NCBI RefSeq assembly: GCF_009711405.1
Contig: NZ_SMLW01000671.1
Span: 1 to 55,204, forward strand
Source of the DNA: Fulvivirga kasyanovii
GTDB lineage: Bacteria > Bacteroidota > Bacteroidia > Cytophagales > Cyclobacteriaceae
Direction of reading: 5' to 3'
DNA length: 55,204 nucleotides
Notes under the pieces: model-generated
What the model was told of the DNA's origin: nothing
Database searches by the model: none
The model's input: the letters and a program-made list of their open reading frames with translations, nothing else
Shown here: positions 32,901 through 41,163 of the stretch, piece after piece
Position numbering within the stretch: the first letter of the stretch is position 1
Layout: each line of letters starts with the position of its first letter
Made by a program: the position numbers and the translations under genes

Positions 32901-33553
32901 TCAAATTCTTTGCCCGGAACGAGTAGGGAATAATCCGACTTGTAGAAGTCAATGGCGTCATGCACCAGCAGGTCTAAAAGGGTAGGGCGGTAGATGTCAT
33001 ATTTAGGGTTGTACTGTTCAGTTAATACTTTGAAGTTGGCCAGGCTTGCTTTTTTTAATTCATTCCAGGGTTGCAGGGATTGCCTGTAATGCCAGTGCAT
33101 CTCCTTCAGCAGGGTACGGGCATCCCAGGTGCGGAAGTCGACCGAATCTACTTTTTCATCAACATCTGTTCTACGAAAGAGCTTCCACCTGTACTGGTTG
33201 TAATACTGATCGTAAACCTCAGCCAGATAGTTGTGGAGTATAGCCTTGGCAGGAGCTTTTGTTCTTGCGATCTCCTTTTCAAGCTTTTGGACCACCTTCA
33301 ACTCTGCATCTTCTTCCAGCGTCAGGGCAAACTTCAACTGATAGATTAAGGCTTTAATATGTTGTTCATCATTTTTATGCTGTATGGCATAGTCATGAAT
33401 AGAGTCAACAATGGCCAGAGCGGATTTGGGTAATTCCTTCAACTCTAGGCGATAAACCTTCAGCCAGTGAGTAGCATAAAAATCCTTTTTCTTTTGAGCG
33501 ACCGCAATAAAAGTTGTGGTAAGTAGTAAGGCAATTGATAAAATGTATTTCAT
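26939..33553 (-). CDS. alpha-2-macroglobulin-family protein with inserted carboxypeptidase-regulatory and SusC-type plug domains
   Basis: The 2204-aa product starts with a signal peptide (MKYILSIALLLTTTFIAVA). Residues 20-370 are helical, TPR-like. Macroglobulin domains follow (FTDRSIYRPGQTIYFKG near 580 is the MG2 hallmark). At about 1205-1290 there is a CarboxypepD_reg domain (GVNVIVKGTTRGTITDEHG), and at about 1290-1410 a TonB-receptor plug of the SusC type (IRIRGNSSVDSGDMPLYVID, GVVIITTKAGQ). The A2M core resumes with FFFPQLKTNKKGE, and ECSEQTF near residue 1654 is the thioester motif CxEQ. It probably traps proteases at the cell surface. The plug insert suggests contact with an outer-membrane machine. 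Confidence 0.85.
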   Translation of the reverse strand: MKYILSIALLLTTTFIAVAQKKKDFYATHWLKVYRLELKELPKSALAIVDSIHDYAIQHKNDEQHIKALIYQLKFALTLEEDAELKVVQKLEKEIARTKAPAKAILHNYLAEVYDQYYNQYRWKLFRRTDVDEKVDSVDFRTWDARTLLKEMHWHYRQSLQPWNELKKASLANFKVLTEQYNPKYDIYRPTLLDLLVHDAIDFYKSDYSLLVPGKEFEPDSSYFDAFDKINLSDTATTAQHEVLKLYLKLLKYHAERNDTHALVALDLERLSYISGTSSTAPFKYTNSLERLLATHKEHPASTLIEFALASHYRNWGDLNKALKYCESAIRRFPDSDGAQKARELQETILAKSLSITTEEFVVPDKPFKALVKYTNVDSLHFRIFRLSQSQIRIWNNIRFDSVRVDFIKNLSPVVSWSDSLINPGDYQHHGTEVIFPALDKGSYLIYSTTENNSGYDPITAFGLIQVTDIALITANINNRQRFQLVDRSTGKPLEGGTIRVINDPLSHSNVSLDETLTSNERGFAFIPLTDNYIPTLITVFMDGDTVNFGRHHINRSYRSSQNNENEYVTARAFLFTDRSIYRPGQTIYFKGILIKEVNDKSSIVPGEFVEVYLDDVNSEEVGFLRLKTNEFGSFSGEFKIPSTGLNGEYMLYAEEDTEDTSKFYDEEIDNFAYSELYISVEEYKRPTFEVNFNAIKQTFSVNDTISVDGKAKSFSGAGISNAKVKYAVERGVELPYWYRWGYNSRFYSPPVEIASGEVITDSEGNYEIKFKAIPDESTDVSDLPVFTYKITADVIDINGETRSSTTNVKVGYHMLSASLKVKDNIDVNEKTPKLGYEITNLNGEKATASGMIKIYKLQAPAAPLKKRPWSLPDLPKISEEEYGKLFPHEPYSEPGDWKSWPTGEVYMSTEFNTADSTRSLPVNINESWPLGAYLAELITTDEKGNEIKAKAWFKVYNSKVPKVSDNQLIEVKTDKAVYNVGDQVKLTVGTASKDLTLIVEVDKDYKISETHIIQLSDESKVLTIDVTGNDAEGFAIHYYFVNYNTFESGTRRIAVSIPTNKLEIETLTFRDKLQPGAEETWSFKVKGKRKERAEVEFLTSMYDASLDQFKPHGWNFDPNANSGGYYYAYNPNNAHSSFGQAYFNIRNISQNYYQAPVIRHNQFNWFGFHLTRSAYYNNRYLNSLRLYNLEDRPSLAKLSQDKNLPAGYVYGMVTSIEEERVLAGVNVIVKGTTRGTITDEHGKYKLAVKKGDVLVFSFIGLSTLEVDPKGKNVIDVEMSPDVRQLSDVVVTAMALERKKQALGYAVEEIVEVADEEEISEEIAVDLAGRAAGVEVSAMEGSRQIRIRGNSSVDSGDMPLYVIDGVIVQQADLGAGDVASMEILKGDAATALYGSQAANGVVIITTKAGQKKLDEMLAQVKARSDLRETAFFFPQLKTNKKGEISFNFTTPEALTRWKLQLLAHNKDLVVGYKFLQTVTQKELMVVPNAPRFLRKGDQLQLTAKVVNLMDAPQQVQVEIQLTDPVTGNDITSGLLHLSPVRTACNVTAKGSNMVSWNLNIQGGHDAVQYKIVATTGTYSDGEQNIIPILSNRQLVTETLPLTVKANTTKELTLDKLVNNSSTTLDHHQLTFELTTNPVWYAIKSLPYLMEFPFECSEQTFARYYANSLAADIINSNPAIKEVFEKWKSSGALVSKLETNAELKSILIQETPWLRDAKSEAEQQKRIALLFDLDKVAEESKDNYQKLAQMQLSNGGFPWFSGNPYPNRYITQHIIAGLGHLSKIDANKALPDNDDLQEKGVSYMDSELINDYRRLLADSEKREKGYLEKNNISNIQVHYLYTRSFYEYDRSEALEPAYQYYLEQSAKYWTNFDLMPKAMIALAQHRAGNKEVTAEILASLQETSILSEERGRYWKANEGGYYWNRSDIETQAMITEAFYEIMDNEKERQEVYNELTQWLLKHKQANRWKTTKATSEAIYALLLDRSPEVSNTNDVSVKVGSLPVEAGQAEAGSGYFKKTWPKESISQEMGKVTLTNQGNKMVWGSLYWQYFEDIDNITASSTNAITLNKDVFLVTRDAQGEVLTAVTDSLSLKPGDLLRIRIILKADRDMEFMHMKDQRASGLEPVSTLSEYKWQDGLGYYESTKDASTNFFFDKLPKGVYVFEYDLRVNNAGTFTNGITTIQNMYAPEFKSHSEAVTLKVETGK

Positions 33554-33766
33554 TCTATGGTGTAGTGTGGTATAACCTTAGGTATAGTAAGTAAATTGAA
33601 CTTATATAATAGACAATATTAAAAAACGTCACAACCTTATAAGTGAATTATGTAAAAAAATACTGTTTGCAGTTCACTGTTCCTGGTTTATAGTTTACAG
33701 CAACTTTGAATTGTGAACCATAAATACTTCTTTCAAAACGAAACATGAACCTGACGATCGGAGTTA

Positions 33767-33774
33767 TAACTTTG
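33767..33774 (+). promoter_or_regulatory. -7 element next to the LLM monooxygenase start
   Basis: TAACTTTG is a perfect TAnnTTTG match and ends only 2 bp before the ATG at 33777, so transcription would start at or inside the first codons. Either the mRNA is leaderless or another promoter is used. Confidence 0.45.
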
Positions 33775-33776
33775 AT

Positions 33777-34778
33777 ATGTCGAAGAATATAAATTACTCC
33801 ATTCTTGAACTTGCCAGTGTCGCTTACGGTACTACTATTAATGAAACTTTTAAAAGAAGCCTTGATCTTGCCCAAAAGGCTGAAGAGATGGGATATACCC
33901 GCTTTTGGCTGGCAGAACACCATAATATGATAAGTATTGCCAGCTCTGCGACCGCTGTACTGATAGGTTATATCGCTGGGGGTACCAGTAAAATCAGGGT
34001 AGGTTCCGGCGGTGTCATGTTGCCCAACCATACACCACTTATTGTAGCGGAACAGTTTGGTACCTTAGGAAGCCTTTACCCGGATCGTATTGATCTTGGC
34101 CTCGGAAGGGCGCCAGGTACCGACCAGGCCACAGCTCAGGCCATCCGGCCAGACAGGATGCAGGCTGTTTACCAGTTTCCGGAGGCAGTAGGCCAGATAC
34201 AGCAGTATTTTTCTGATAACAGGGGTGCGCGGGTCCGTGTGAATGTAGCTGAAGGTGTAAATGTTCCACTTTACATTTTGGGGTCAAGCACTGACAGCGC
34301 ATATTTGGCTGCTAAGAAAGGCCTGCCGTACGCTTTTGCCAGTCATTTCGCACCTACCCATCTTTTTGAAGCACTAAATATCTATTACAACCAGTTCCAG
34401 CCCTCCGAGTTTCTCGAGGAGCCTTACACCATTGCAGGTATCAATGTGATTGCCGCTGATACGGATAAGGAAGCCGAAAGGATCTCAACCACTATGATCA
34501 GAATGCTTCTGGGAGTATTGACCAATAACCTGGATTATATGCAAGAGCCTATTGATATGACACCGGAGTTGAGAGACTTGCAGCAAAACCCAGCATTCCA
34601 GCGCATGCTGACCTATGCTTTCAGAGGAAGCAAAGATACCGTAAAGGAGAAAACAGTAGAATTTCTGAAACAAACCGGGATCGATGAAGTCATTGTATCA
34701 TCGCATATATTTCACCATGAAGATAGGATCAATTCTTACCGAATATTTGCAGAAATTATGAATGAAATCAAAATTTGA
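33777..34778 (+). CDS. LLM-class flavin-dependent monooxygenase (luciferase-like)
   Basis: This 333-aa single-domain protein starts NINYSILELASVAYG, the usual start of the YhbW/MsnO8 group. It has RFWLAEHHNM, RVGSGGVMLPNHTPLIVAEQFG, the flavin-site LGLGRAPGTDQ, and PLYILGSSTDSAYLAAKKGLPYAF. It is a TIM barrel that uses reduced FMN supplied by a separate reductase to oxygenate a substrate; the substrate is unknown. It stands alone, in the same direction as the small gene that follows 46 bp later. Confidence 0.92.
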   Translation: MSKNINYSILELASVAYGTTINETFKRSLDLAQKAEEMGYTRFWLAEHHNMISIASSATAVLIGYIAGGTSKIRVGSGGVMLPNHTPLIVAEQFGTLGSLYPDRIDLGLGRAPGTDQATAQAIRPDRMQAVYQFPEAVGQIQQYFSDNRGARVRVNVAEGVNVPLYILGSSTDSAYLAAKKGLPYAFASHFAPTHLFEALNIYYNQFQPSEFLEEPYTIAGINVIAADTDKEAERISTTMIRMLLGVLTNNLDYMQEPIDMTPELRDLQQNPAFQRMLTYAFRGSKDTVKEKTVEFLKQTGIDEVIVSSHIFHHEDRINSYRIFAEIMNEIKI

Positions 34779-34824
34779 AAATCAACATTGTAGGGCTGTC
34801 GTGCCTTTTACCTAAAAACAACAA

Positions 34825-35295
34825 ATGAAAGCTGCTACTTTATCAGAGATAAAAAAAGAACTGAAACATCGCGACCCTGAGGAGATCATGCAAATATGCC
34901 TCCGGCTCGGTCGTTTTAAAAAAGACAATAAAGAGCTGCTTACCTACCTGCTTTTCGATGCAAATGATGAAGAGGGCTATATTTCTTCCATCAAATACGA
35001 AATTGACGAAATGATTGAGGAGATCAATACAAGCCATCTATATTATGCCAAGAAAGGACTTCAAAAAATCAACCGCAACCTCAATAAATACATCAGGTAC
35101 TCCGGTAATAAGCAAACGGAGGTAGAAGTGCTTCTTCATTTTGCCAGATCCATTAAAGATTCGGGTATTGCCATACACCGCAGCAGCGTGATCAGCAATA
35201 TGTACGACAGGCTATTGGTAAAAATTAAAAAAGCCCTGTCTTCACTACATGAGGATATTCAGGCGGATTATGCATATGCGCTTGAACAGCTTTAA
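34825..35295 (+). CDS. hypothetical helical protein
   Basis: This 156-aa, highly charged, probably all-helical protein (KEELKHRDPEEIMQ-like start, EIDEMIEEINTSHLYYAKKG, LQKINRNLNKYIRYSGNKQ) has no signal peptide or membrane segment. The arrangement of two acidic-basic helices resembles small HEAT/TPR-like or coiled-coil adaptors found as conserved unknowns in Cytophagales. It is convergent with the small minus-strand gene 21 bp away. I do not assign a function. Confidence 0.65.
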   Translation: MKAATLSEIKKELKHRDPEEIMQICLRLGRFKKDNKELLTYLLFDANDEEGYISSIKYEIDEMIEEINTSHLYYAKKGLQKINRNLNKYIRYSGNKQTEVEVLLHFARSIKDSGIAIHRSSVISNMYDRLLVKIKKALSSLHEDIQADYAYALEQL

Positions 35296-35316
35296 TGCAT
35301 TAGGAATCGTAACAGG

Positions 35317-35577
35317 TTAGTAGGAGCGTTCTTCTTTGACTGTTGCACACCGGAGCAGGACTTCAACCTGCTCATTGGCCATCTGAACATAGTTTTTGAC
35401 ATCATCAATTTTACCATCCCTGGCGAGGTATATGATGGCTCCCAATATATTTTCCTTTGGGTCTTTTACTTGTGACAGAAGTTGTTCTACGAGCTCTGTA
35501 TTTTCCCTCCCAAATTTTCTGGTAATCTCATACCTCCGGTCTTCCGGGTTTAATGCATGTTCTCTTTTTGATTTCAT
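35317..35577 (-). CDS. hypothetical small protein
   Basis: This 86-aa cytosolic protein starts MKSKREHALNPEDRRYEIT and is rich in charged residues (LVEQLLSQVKDPKENILGAI, QMANEQVEVLLRCATVKEE). The end, QVEVLLRCA, resembles QTEVEVLLHFA in the neighbouring 156-aa protein, so the two convergent genes may encode distantly related helical units. No family is recognised. Confidence 0.6.
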   Translation of the reverse strand: MKSKREHALNPEDRRYEITRKFGRENTELVEQLLSQVKDPKENILGAIIYLARDGKIDDVKNYVQMANEQVEVLLRCATVKEERSY

Positions 35578-35827
35578 TGGTAATAATTGTAGTAATTATG
35601 TGATCATGGTAATATACAAGCGCTCACTTAGAGTTTAATTGCCTGACTGAAGTTGTAATTTTAAAATTTTCGCTCCCATAGCTAATCACTAAATACAGTG
35701 ATAGATGAAAATCACCAAAAACAGGCTTTTTTCAAATCTTATTGAAATCTAATTTTGATTTGCTTATTACAAGCTTAAGTGGGTTAACATCATGATGGAA
35801 ATTTCTGGGATTAATAATAGTTAAACA

Positions 35828-36193
35828 ATGGGGTTGATCATATGCAATAAACATGGTAAGCAAGGTATTGCCATAAACATCCAGCGGGAAATATGTGAAA
35901 AGATGCTAAAAGGTGACCGATTGCATGATGACAATCTTGCAGAGGTCAAGGTGCTTTATTTTGACAGTGATGAACTGCTTCTCGACATGAATTATGTGGT
36001 TACTAATACCTTAAAAGAGCAATTGAAGCTCCATGATGTTTATGAGGTACGAGAGGATGCCGATGAGGAACCTCTTAGCAAATTATTCAGCACAAAGATG
36101 GGGATCATCTGCGGACAATGCCTGAATGAATATGAGTATAAAGCGGATATTCAGAGCACATTGGCGGCATACCGCAGTAACTGGGTTAGATGA
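35828..36193 (+). CDS. hypothetical protein with a possible zinc site
   Basis: This 121-aa protein has CNKH near its N-terminus (C6, H9) and CGQC near residue 96, a plausible four-ligand zinc site bringing the two ends together. Between them lies an acidic, mixed alpha/beta region (LAEVKVLYFDSDELLLDM). It has no signal peptide. The family is not recognised; small single-zinc proteins of this kind are often immunity or adaptor proteins, but nothing nearby decides that. A 250-bp AT-rich gap precedes it. Confidence 0.6.
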   Translation: MGLIICNKHGKQGIAINIQREICEKMLKGDRLHDDNLAEVKVLYFDSDELLLDMNYVVTNTLKEQLKLHDVYEVREDADEEPLSKLFSTKMGIICGQCLNEYEYKADIQSTLAAYRSNWVR

Positions 36194-36517
36194 ATGATAC
36201 GCGACGCGCCTGTAAAATAATCAGCAGTTTTTTGTTTATCGATTTGAATCAATATAACTCAAATAATGCTTCTGCAAAGGGTTAATATCGAGCCGCCCTT
36301 AGGCCATGGATGAATGCTATAAAGATCCCACATTATTAGCTGTTTACTGTAAAAGGTAACATAATGTTGTTGCTCATTTTTTAGCAAAAACAGGGTAATT
36401 TACTACTTTAGGAAAGATAAAAATATTCTAAATCGCAGAACCCTTTGATCTCTAGTTGGTTACTGTCGATAGGCAGAAACTATGCTGATCATATTTTAAC
36501 TCAACCGCCCCAAAACC
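36194..36517. other. intergenic gap, nothing coding
   Basis: This AT-rich stretch holds no supported gene or strong hairpin. TTACTACTTTAG near 36401 could be a weak -7 element for the condensation-domain gene. Confidence 0.4.
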
Positions 36518-38128
36518 ATGGAAGAACTGATCCTAAAACTTAAAAAAAATAATATTTCTATTAGTGTCATTGAAGACCGGCTTAAATTAAATATTCCAGA
36601 TAAGCTCGATGCTACTGATATTCTTCTGGAGGTCAAGGAAAATAAGCACAACCTGATCTCATATATACGTCAGTTAACAGAAGATGTCTATGCCTTGAAA
36701 CCGGTTAAAAAAATGGACTACTATGATGCATCCATAAGTCAGCAGGCATCACTCTTGGCTACTTTGTTTAGGAACCCTGAAGAAAAATATGAATATACCT
36801 TCAACATTGAAAGGACACTGGAGGTTGAGGATGCTGACATACCTGCTTTGAAAAGGGCATTTTCTATTTTAGTTGAGCGTCATGAAGTGTTAAGGACGGT
36901 ACTTGTTCTCGTGAATAATAAGGTTAAACAAAAGGTGCTGGCTCCTCACGAGTTGGATTGGGAATTGGTACAACTGGATGCCAGAGACTCGGAAAATGTC
37001 GAAGAATACGTTAAAAAATTAAAAAGTGAGCCAGTCATTTTCGACTTCGAAAAAGGACCATTATTTGACCTGCGCCTGGTACATGTAGAAGATAAGCGAC
37101 ACTTATTGATATTTACCATACACCATTCTATTTCCGATAAATGGTCGATAGGTATTATTGAGAAGGAGCTGGCGCATATCTACTCCGAGTTACTTGCAGG
37201 ACGTACTCCCTCGATGGCTCCTGTAGAAATCCATTTCAAAGATTATGTGCATTGGACGAGCAGAATGATTGCCAGAGATGATGCCAACTCACATCAGCTT
37301 TATTGGTTTAATAAGCTCAGGGAATTACCCATACGAAATATTGAAACAGAGCTGGGTTATGCGAAATCACCGAACCTTGGGTTGACTTATAAAGAGAAGC
37401 TTAGAAAGGAACTGAGAGAAGGGCAGGGGTACAGGACAATGACCCCGGAAGAGGAAGAAAACTTTTTTGGAGTACTGGCAATTATTGAATTCAGAAAAGG
37501 CTACAGGTATGACTATACAAGAGGCCACGAAATTCTGGATACTTTGAAAAGGCTTGCATCAGCCACAAATACTTCTGTTTCGGTAACCTTAGTAGCTATT
37601 TTTAGTTTGCTTTTAAGCAGAGTAACCAAGGAGACAGACACCATAATAGCCCTCAACCGAATGCTTCGAGAGAATGGAAACCTAAAGGATATGATTGGGA
37701 TGATGACAAACACTATTTTTTTTCGCAACAAAGCAGATAAAGACCTCCCGGTGAAAGACTTTGTGAAAGCTGTAGATGAAAACCTGCTTGAGGCTTATGA
37801 CCACAGCCTTTATCCTGTTGAAACGCTCATCAATAATCTGGATAAACCATTGCATGCGATAAGCAAGGTTTTTCTCAACGTTATGAATGTTGAGGACACT
37901 ACGATTACGGAAGATATATATTTAAATGGTCCGGATAATACAGTATGTCATCCTTATTTCGATATGGATTTTGGCGTGTTGATCTATAACAATGGTATAA
38001 AGATCCAGTGCAGCTATGTTTCCGGTCTTTACACTGCCGACACCCTGAAATATATTTTTAACGAGTTCGATGGGTTGATCAAAAGCATTGAGCAGAACTC
38101 TGATGTATTGGTTGCTGAAGTGATTTGA
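36518..38128 (+). CDS. orphan NRPS condensation-domain protein with TubC-type docking domain
   Basis: Residues 1-55 (MEELILKLKKNNISISVIED, LDATDILLEVKENKHNLISYI) form a TubC N-terminal docking domain, normally used to contact an upstream NRPS or PKS module. Residues 65-530 are one condensation domain with the active-site motif HHSISD (H202, H203, D207), SFxxLVERHEVLRT-like C2 region, and IGMMTNTIFFRNK in place of the usual GFFVNTL. No adenylation or carrier domain is in the protein or window. It may act on a carrier encoded elsewhere, or on free amines. Its size (536 aa) is that of a free-standing C domain. Confidence 0.85.
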   Translation: MEELILKLKKNNISISVIEDRLKLNIPDKLDATDILLEVKENKHNLISYIRQLTEDVYALKPVKKMDYYDASISQQASLLATLFRNPEEKYEYTFNIERTLEVEDADIPALKRAFSILVERHEVLRTVLVLVNNKVKQKVLAPHELDWELVQLDARDSENVEEYVKKLKSEPVIFDFEKGPLFDLRLVHVEDKRHLLIFTIHHSISDKWSIGIIEKELAHIYSELLAGRTPSMAPVEIHFKDYVHWTSRMIARDDANSHQLYWFNKLRELPIRNIETELGYAKSPNLGLTYKEKLRKELREGQGYRTMTPEEEENFFGVLAIIEFRKGYRYDYTRGHEILDTLKRLASATNTSVSVTLVAIFSLLLSRVTKETDTIIALNRMLRENGNLKDMIGMMTNTIFFRNKADKDLPVKDFVKAVDENLLEAYDHSLYPVETLINNLDKPLHAISKVFLNVMNVEDTTITEDIYLNGPDNTVCHPYFDMDFGVLIYNNGIKIQCSYVSGLYTADTLKYIFNEFDGLIKSIEQNSDVLVAEVI

Positions 38129-38447
38129 TTTACCACCTTATACATCAAGGAAAAAGTTACCTGTTGTCTGTTGGGTAGAATTATCCATTGCAGGTAATTT
38201 ATAATCCATTTCATATGTCTAAATACCAAAAGGAAAAATTATTTAAATTTTCTTAAATTTTTCTTTCTTCGGAACATCCTGACCGTGACCTTCTTGGCCT
38301 GAAGCTACTTCCATATACCCAAGGTTGGGTATTGCCTCTATACCATAATTATTGCTTATTGGGTAGAAGAACCTGCTAAATGCATCTTTTCGGGCCACAT
38401 AACCGGGGTTCAAAAAGCGCTGTGTTTATGACCTAAACTAACTACCC
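38129..38447. promoter_or_regulatory. intergenic region with a perfect palindrome
   Basis: ATACCCAA and TTGGGTAT (38315-38332) enclose GG, an 8-bp inverted repeat about 115 bp upstream of the heme-lipoprotein ATG, a plausible operator for the three-gene unit that follows. A second GGGTA word occurs at 38370. No gene is seen. Confidence 0.45.
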
Positions 38448-39950
38448 ATGAAAACCAACATGCATTATTATGCTCTTGCTTTGCTATTGCTCATGAGCTG
38501 TGGCGGCAACAAAGAATCATCCACGAAGGATGAAGCTCTTCTGGAAAATTCAGAAGACTCAATTACACTGAATATTTCTTATCAAATTCCCGGCGACCTT
38601 CCCGCGGATGCGTCAGAAGAGGAACTTGCCAAATTTGCCTGGAATGAATTCTTTGCATTAAACTGGGCTTCTTCCTGGCCCAATGACCAAAAAAGAGCTA
38701 CTCCCAATACCAGTTGGAAGTTTGCCGGAAGTGGTCCTGCTCCCGGTGTAGCTGTTTGGGAAACGTACATTCACAGAACAGAGCTACGGCCTGCCAACGG
38801 AAAGCGTACCCGTAGCCTGACGTCAGGTAAGCCCTACTATACCTTCATTAATCCGGTTGACACCACCACCAACAATGTAGCACTCAGCGATTACTGGGTC
38901 AATCTTGATGAGGATAATGAGATAGGCTCTGCGTACGTTTTTGCCTATGACTCCACCGAAGTCCTGTATATGGCTAAATCCAACCTGGTGGAATATACTT
39001 ACGTAAAAAACAACTTCCCAACGGATAGCCTGCTCAAAATTGCGGTAGATAACGGTACGGACCCCAGTCTGAGCTACCTTAAGAAGGTGACTCAGGAAGG
39101 AGCAACCTGCAATAGCGATACCGCCAGTCATGTAATATGTTTGCCCTGTGGCAGTGATACCGAGGAGGGAACCATTGAAATTAAAACCGCCTGGAGGTTC
39201 CTGCTCAATGGGAAAGATGATCCGTCAAGGTTCATTACCAAATCGGTAGTTTACTACACTGAAGAAAATGGTTTGCCTACGGCACATACCGGTACCATGG
39301 GCCTTATAGGGATGCATATCATCCGTAAGACTCAAAATTACCCTTCATTCATCTTTGCCTCCTGGGAGCAGCTAGACGTACGAAATGCCGACATGCAAAC
39401 CATAGGACTGGATACTCCGCTGGTAAACAATATGCCGGACCCTAATGTTGATCCTCATCAGCTTGAGCCAGTAGTTCCGAGAAATATTCCAGCCACACTG
39501 CAATCTGTAAACACCGAGGCACATAACCTGATAACCTCCCAAAACCCTGAGTCCCTCTGGCAATACTATCAACTGATAGGGGTTCAGGGCATACCGGTTG
39601 ACTATACCAATAAGGGGCAGGATGACAACTATTTTATGGCCAACTATGTGATCGAATCCGACAGCCTGTTAACAGTGTTTCACGGATCATTTGCCGACCC
39701 ATTTAATGCAAGCCTTCAAAATGTAGTGTACAAAGGCGAATCATACAACATGGGTGGTTGCCAGGGTTGCCATGGCCAGGCCCAGATCGGAGGCACGGAT
39801 TTCAGCTTCCTGCTCGACTTTGGTGCCGGTAAGCCTGTACCTCAGCCTGATCTACTGCTTACGGTAGATGAAGCCCTGGAAAATGCCAATCCTTCACAAA
39901 TCAAGAATTACGTCGAAAAATTTGAACAAATAATTACTTCAAAACAATAA
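38448..39950 (+). CDS. lipoprotein with a single c-type heme motif
   Basis: This 500-aa protein has the lipobox LLMSCGGNKES after a hydrophobic leader. The body is beta-rich with many Trp and Tyr residues (FFALNWASSWP, GTMGLIGMHIIRKTQNYPSF). Near the C-terminus GGCQGCHGQAQ gives one CxxCH heme site, placed after a region that could supply a Met ligand (NYNMGG-type). It probably transfers electrons at the outer face of a membrane. It begins a tight row with the PSD-like decarboxylase (4 bp) and tyrosinase, and may feed electrons to or from the tyrosinase. I do not recognise a named family. Confidence 0.75.
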   Translation: MKTNMHYYALALLLLMSCGGNKESSTKDEALLENSEDSITLNISYQIPGDLPADASEEELAKFAWNEFFALNWASSWPNDQKRATPNTSWKFAGSGPAPGVAVWETYIHRTELRPANGKRTRSLTSGKPYYTFINPVDTTTNNVALSDYWVNLDEDNEIGSAYVFAYDSTEVLYMAKSNLVEYTYVKNNFPTDSLLKIAVDNGTDPSLSYLKKVTQEGATCNSDTASHVICLPCGSDTEEGTIEIKTAWRFLLNGKDDPSRFITKSVVYYTEENGLPTAHTGTMGLIGMHIIRKTQNYPSFIFASWEQLDVRNADMQTIGLDTPLVNNMPDPNVDPHQLEPVVPRNIPATLQSVNTEAHNLITSQNPESLWQYYQLIGVQGIPVDYTNKGQDDNYFMANYVIESDSLLTVFHGSFADPFNASLQNVVYKGESYNMGGCQGCHGQAQIGGTDFSFLLDFGAGKPVPQPDLLLTVDEALENANPSQIKNYVEKFEQIITSKQ

Positions 39951-39954
39951 AGCC

Positions 39955-41133
39955 ATGGAAACCGAACCTATTGAAAAAGTAAAAAAGTTTGAGAATGACA
40001 AGCTGGCTTCACTGATCAGGGAGCTTCGCGAAATTGTGAGCAACCCAGTAGTGGAAGCAGCCTATAACGACGCCATTGCCAATGTGCATCCCATTTTATG
40101 GACAGGAGCACCTAACCCCTGGAAAGGACAGACCATCGATTACTTTGTAGAATACTTTGAATCATGGTTTGCCTTTTTGCCTCAGCCTGCCGGTGGACTC
40201 GGCAAAATTGTGCCGTTTACTTATTTTTATTATAACAATGAGTCTGCTTTCTACTTCCTCAATGAGTTTAAGAGCAGGAAAAGCCCCGACAAACCTTATA
40301 CTACAGAGATCTTTGACTGGACAGTGAAGTTTATCAAGGCACGTGGCGAGTTTATGGATTCAGAAGAATCATTAAAATATATTGATAGCTGGATCAAAGA
40401 TCCTTCTACCCACATCGATGATTTTATCGTTCCGCAAGGAGGCTTTAAATCATTTAATCAATTCTTTACCCGGGAATTGAAGCCATCTGCCAATCCCAGA
40501 CCAATTTCCAAACCGGATGATGATTCTGTGGTAGTTGCCAGTGCCGACTCCGAAATTAATTTCATTGAATCTGAGCTGACATTGGACACCATGATGGATA
40601 TAAAATCAAGGCAAATCAGTATGAATGAATTGCTTAAGGGTTCAAAGTATGCCGCTGAGTTTGTAGGAGGCAATGCCATCTCGTGTGTGCTCATGCCTAA
40701 CAATTACCATAGGTACCATGCCCCTGTTACCGGTGAAATAGTGGAGTCAGTTGAAATACCAGGGATTTACAATGGCATTATGGATGGTGAAGATTGGTTC
40801 AACATTTTCAATGTCGGTGAAAGTACTACTGATTTCAGCATTTTTGAGGATTTCCACAGGGCATACTTCATCATCAAAACCTCTAAATACGGTTATGTAG
40901 GAGTGGTACCGGTAGGCCTCAATACCATCAGTGCCATCAAGCCGTCCATGATCAATAAATCATCTACTATGGTGCCTCCGGGAAACCCTCCGGTGAAAGT
41001 GAAAAAAGGAGATGAGTTGGGGCATTTTGCTTATGGAGGCTCCCTGAATATCCTGTTATTTCAAAAAGGAGCTTTTTCTTCTGTTTCCGTTTTGATGGGA
41101 CAGCGGATCGGCAGCCTTTCTGCTTTAAATTAA
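39955..41133 (+). CDS. phosphatidylserine-decarboxylase-family protein
   Basis: This 392-aa protein has an N-terminal helical region and then the PSD fold: GGFKSFNQFFTRELKP, VVVASADSEINF, CVLMPNNYHRYHAPVTGEI and GDELGHFAYGGSLNILLF. The final GGS segment takes the place of the LGST self-cleavage site that makes the pyruvoyl cofactor; the Ser is kept. The long N-terminus and PFTYFYYNNESAF region recall the PsiD-like amino-acid decarboxylases (tryptophan decarboxylase of Psilocybe) rather than membrane PSD. Together with the adjacent tyrosinase, a soluble aromatic amino-acid decarboxylase is likely. No membrane anchor is seen. Confidence 0.8.
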   Translation: METEPIEKVKKFENDKLASLIRELREIVSNPVVEAAYNDAIANVHPILWTGAPNPWKGQTIDYFVEYFESWFAFLPQPAGGLGKIVPFTYFYYNNESAFYFLNEFKSRKSPDKPYTTEIFDWTVKFIKARGEFMDSEESLKYIDSWIKDPSTHIDDFIVPQGGFKSFNQFFTRELKPSANPRPISKPDDDSVVVASADSEINFIESELTLDTMMDIKSRQISMNELLKGSKYAAEFVGGNAISCVLMPNNYHRYHAPVTGEIVESVEIPGIYNGIMDGEDWFNIFNVGESTTDFSIFEDFHRAYFIIKTSKYGYVGVVPVGLNTISAIKPSMINKSSTMVPPGNPPVKVKKGDELGHFAYGGSLNILLFQKGAFSSVSVLMGQRIGSLSALN

Positions 41134-41163
41134 TGTATAACCAACTTTAAAAACCAACAAAAA

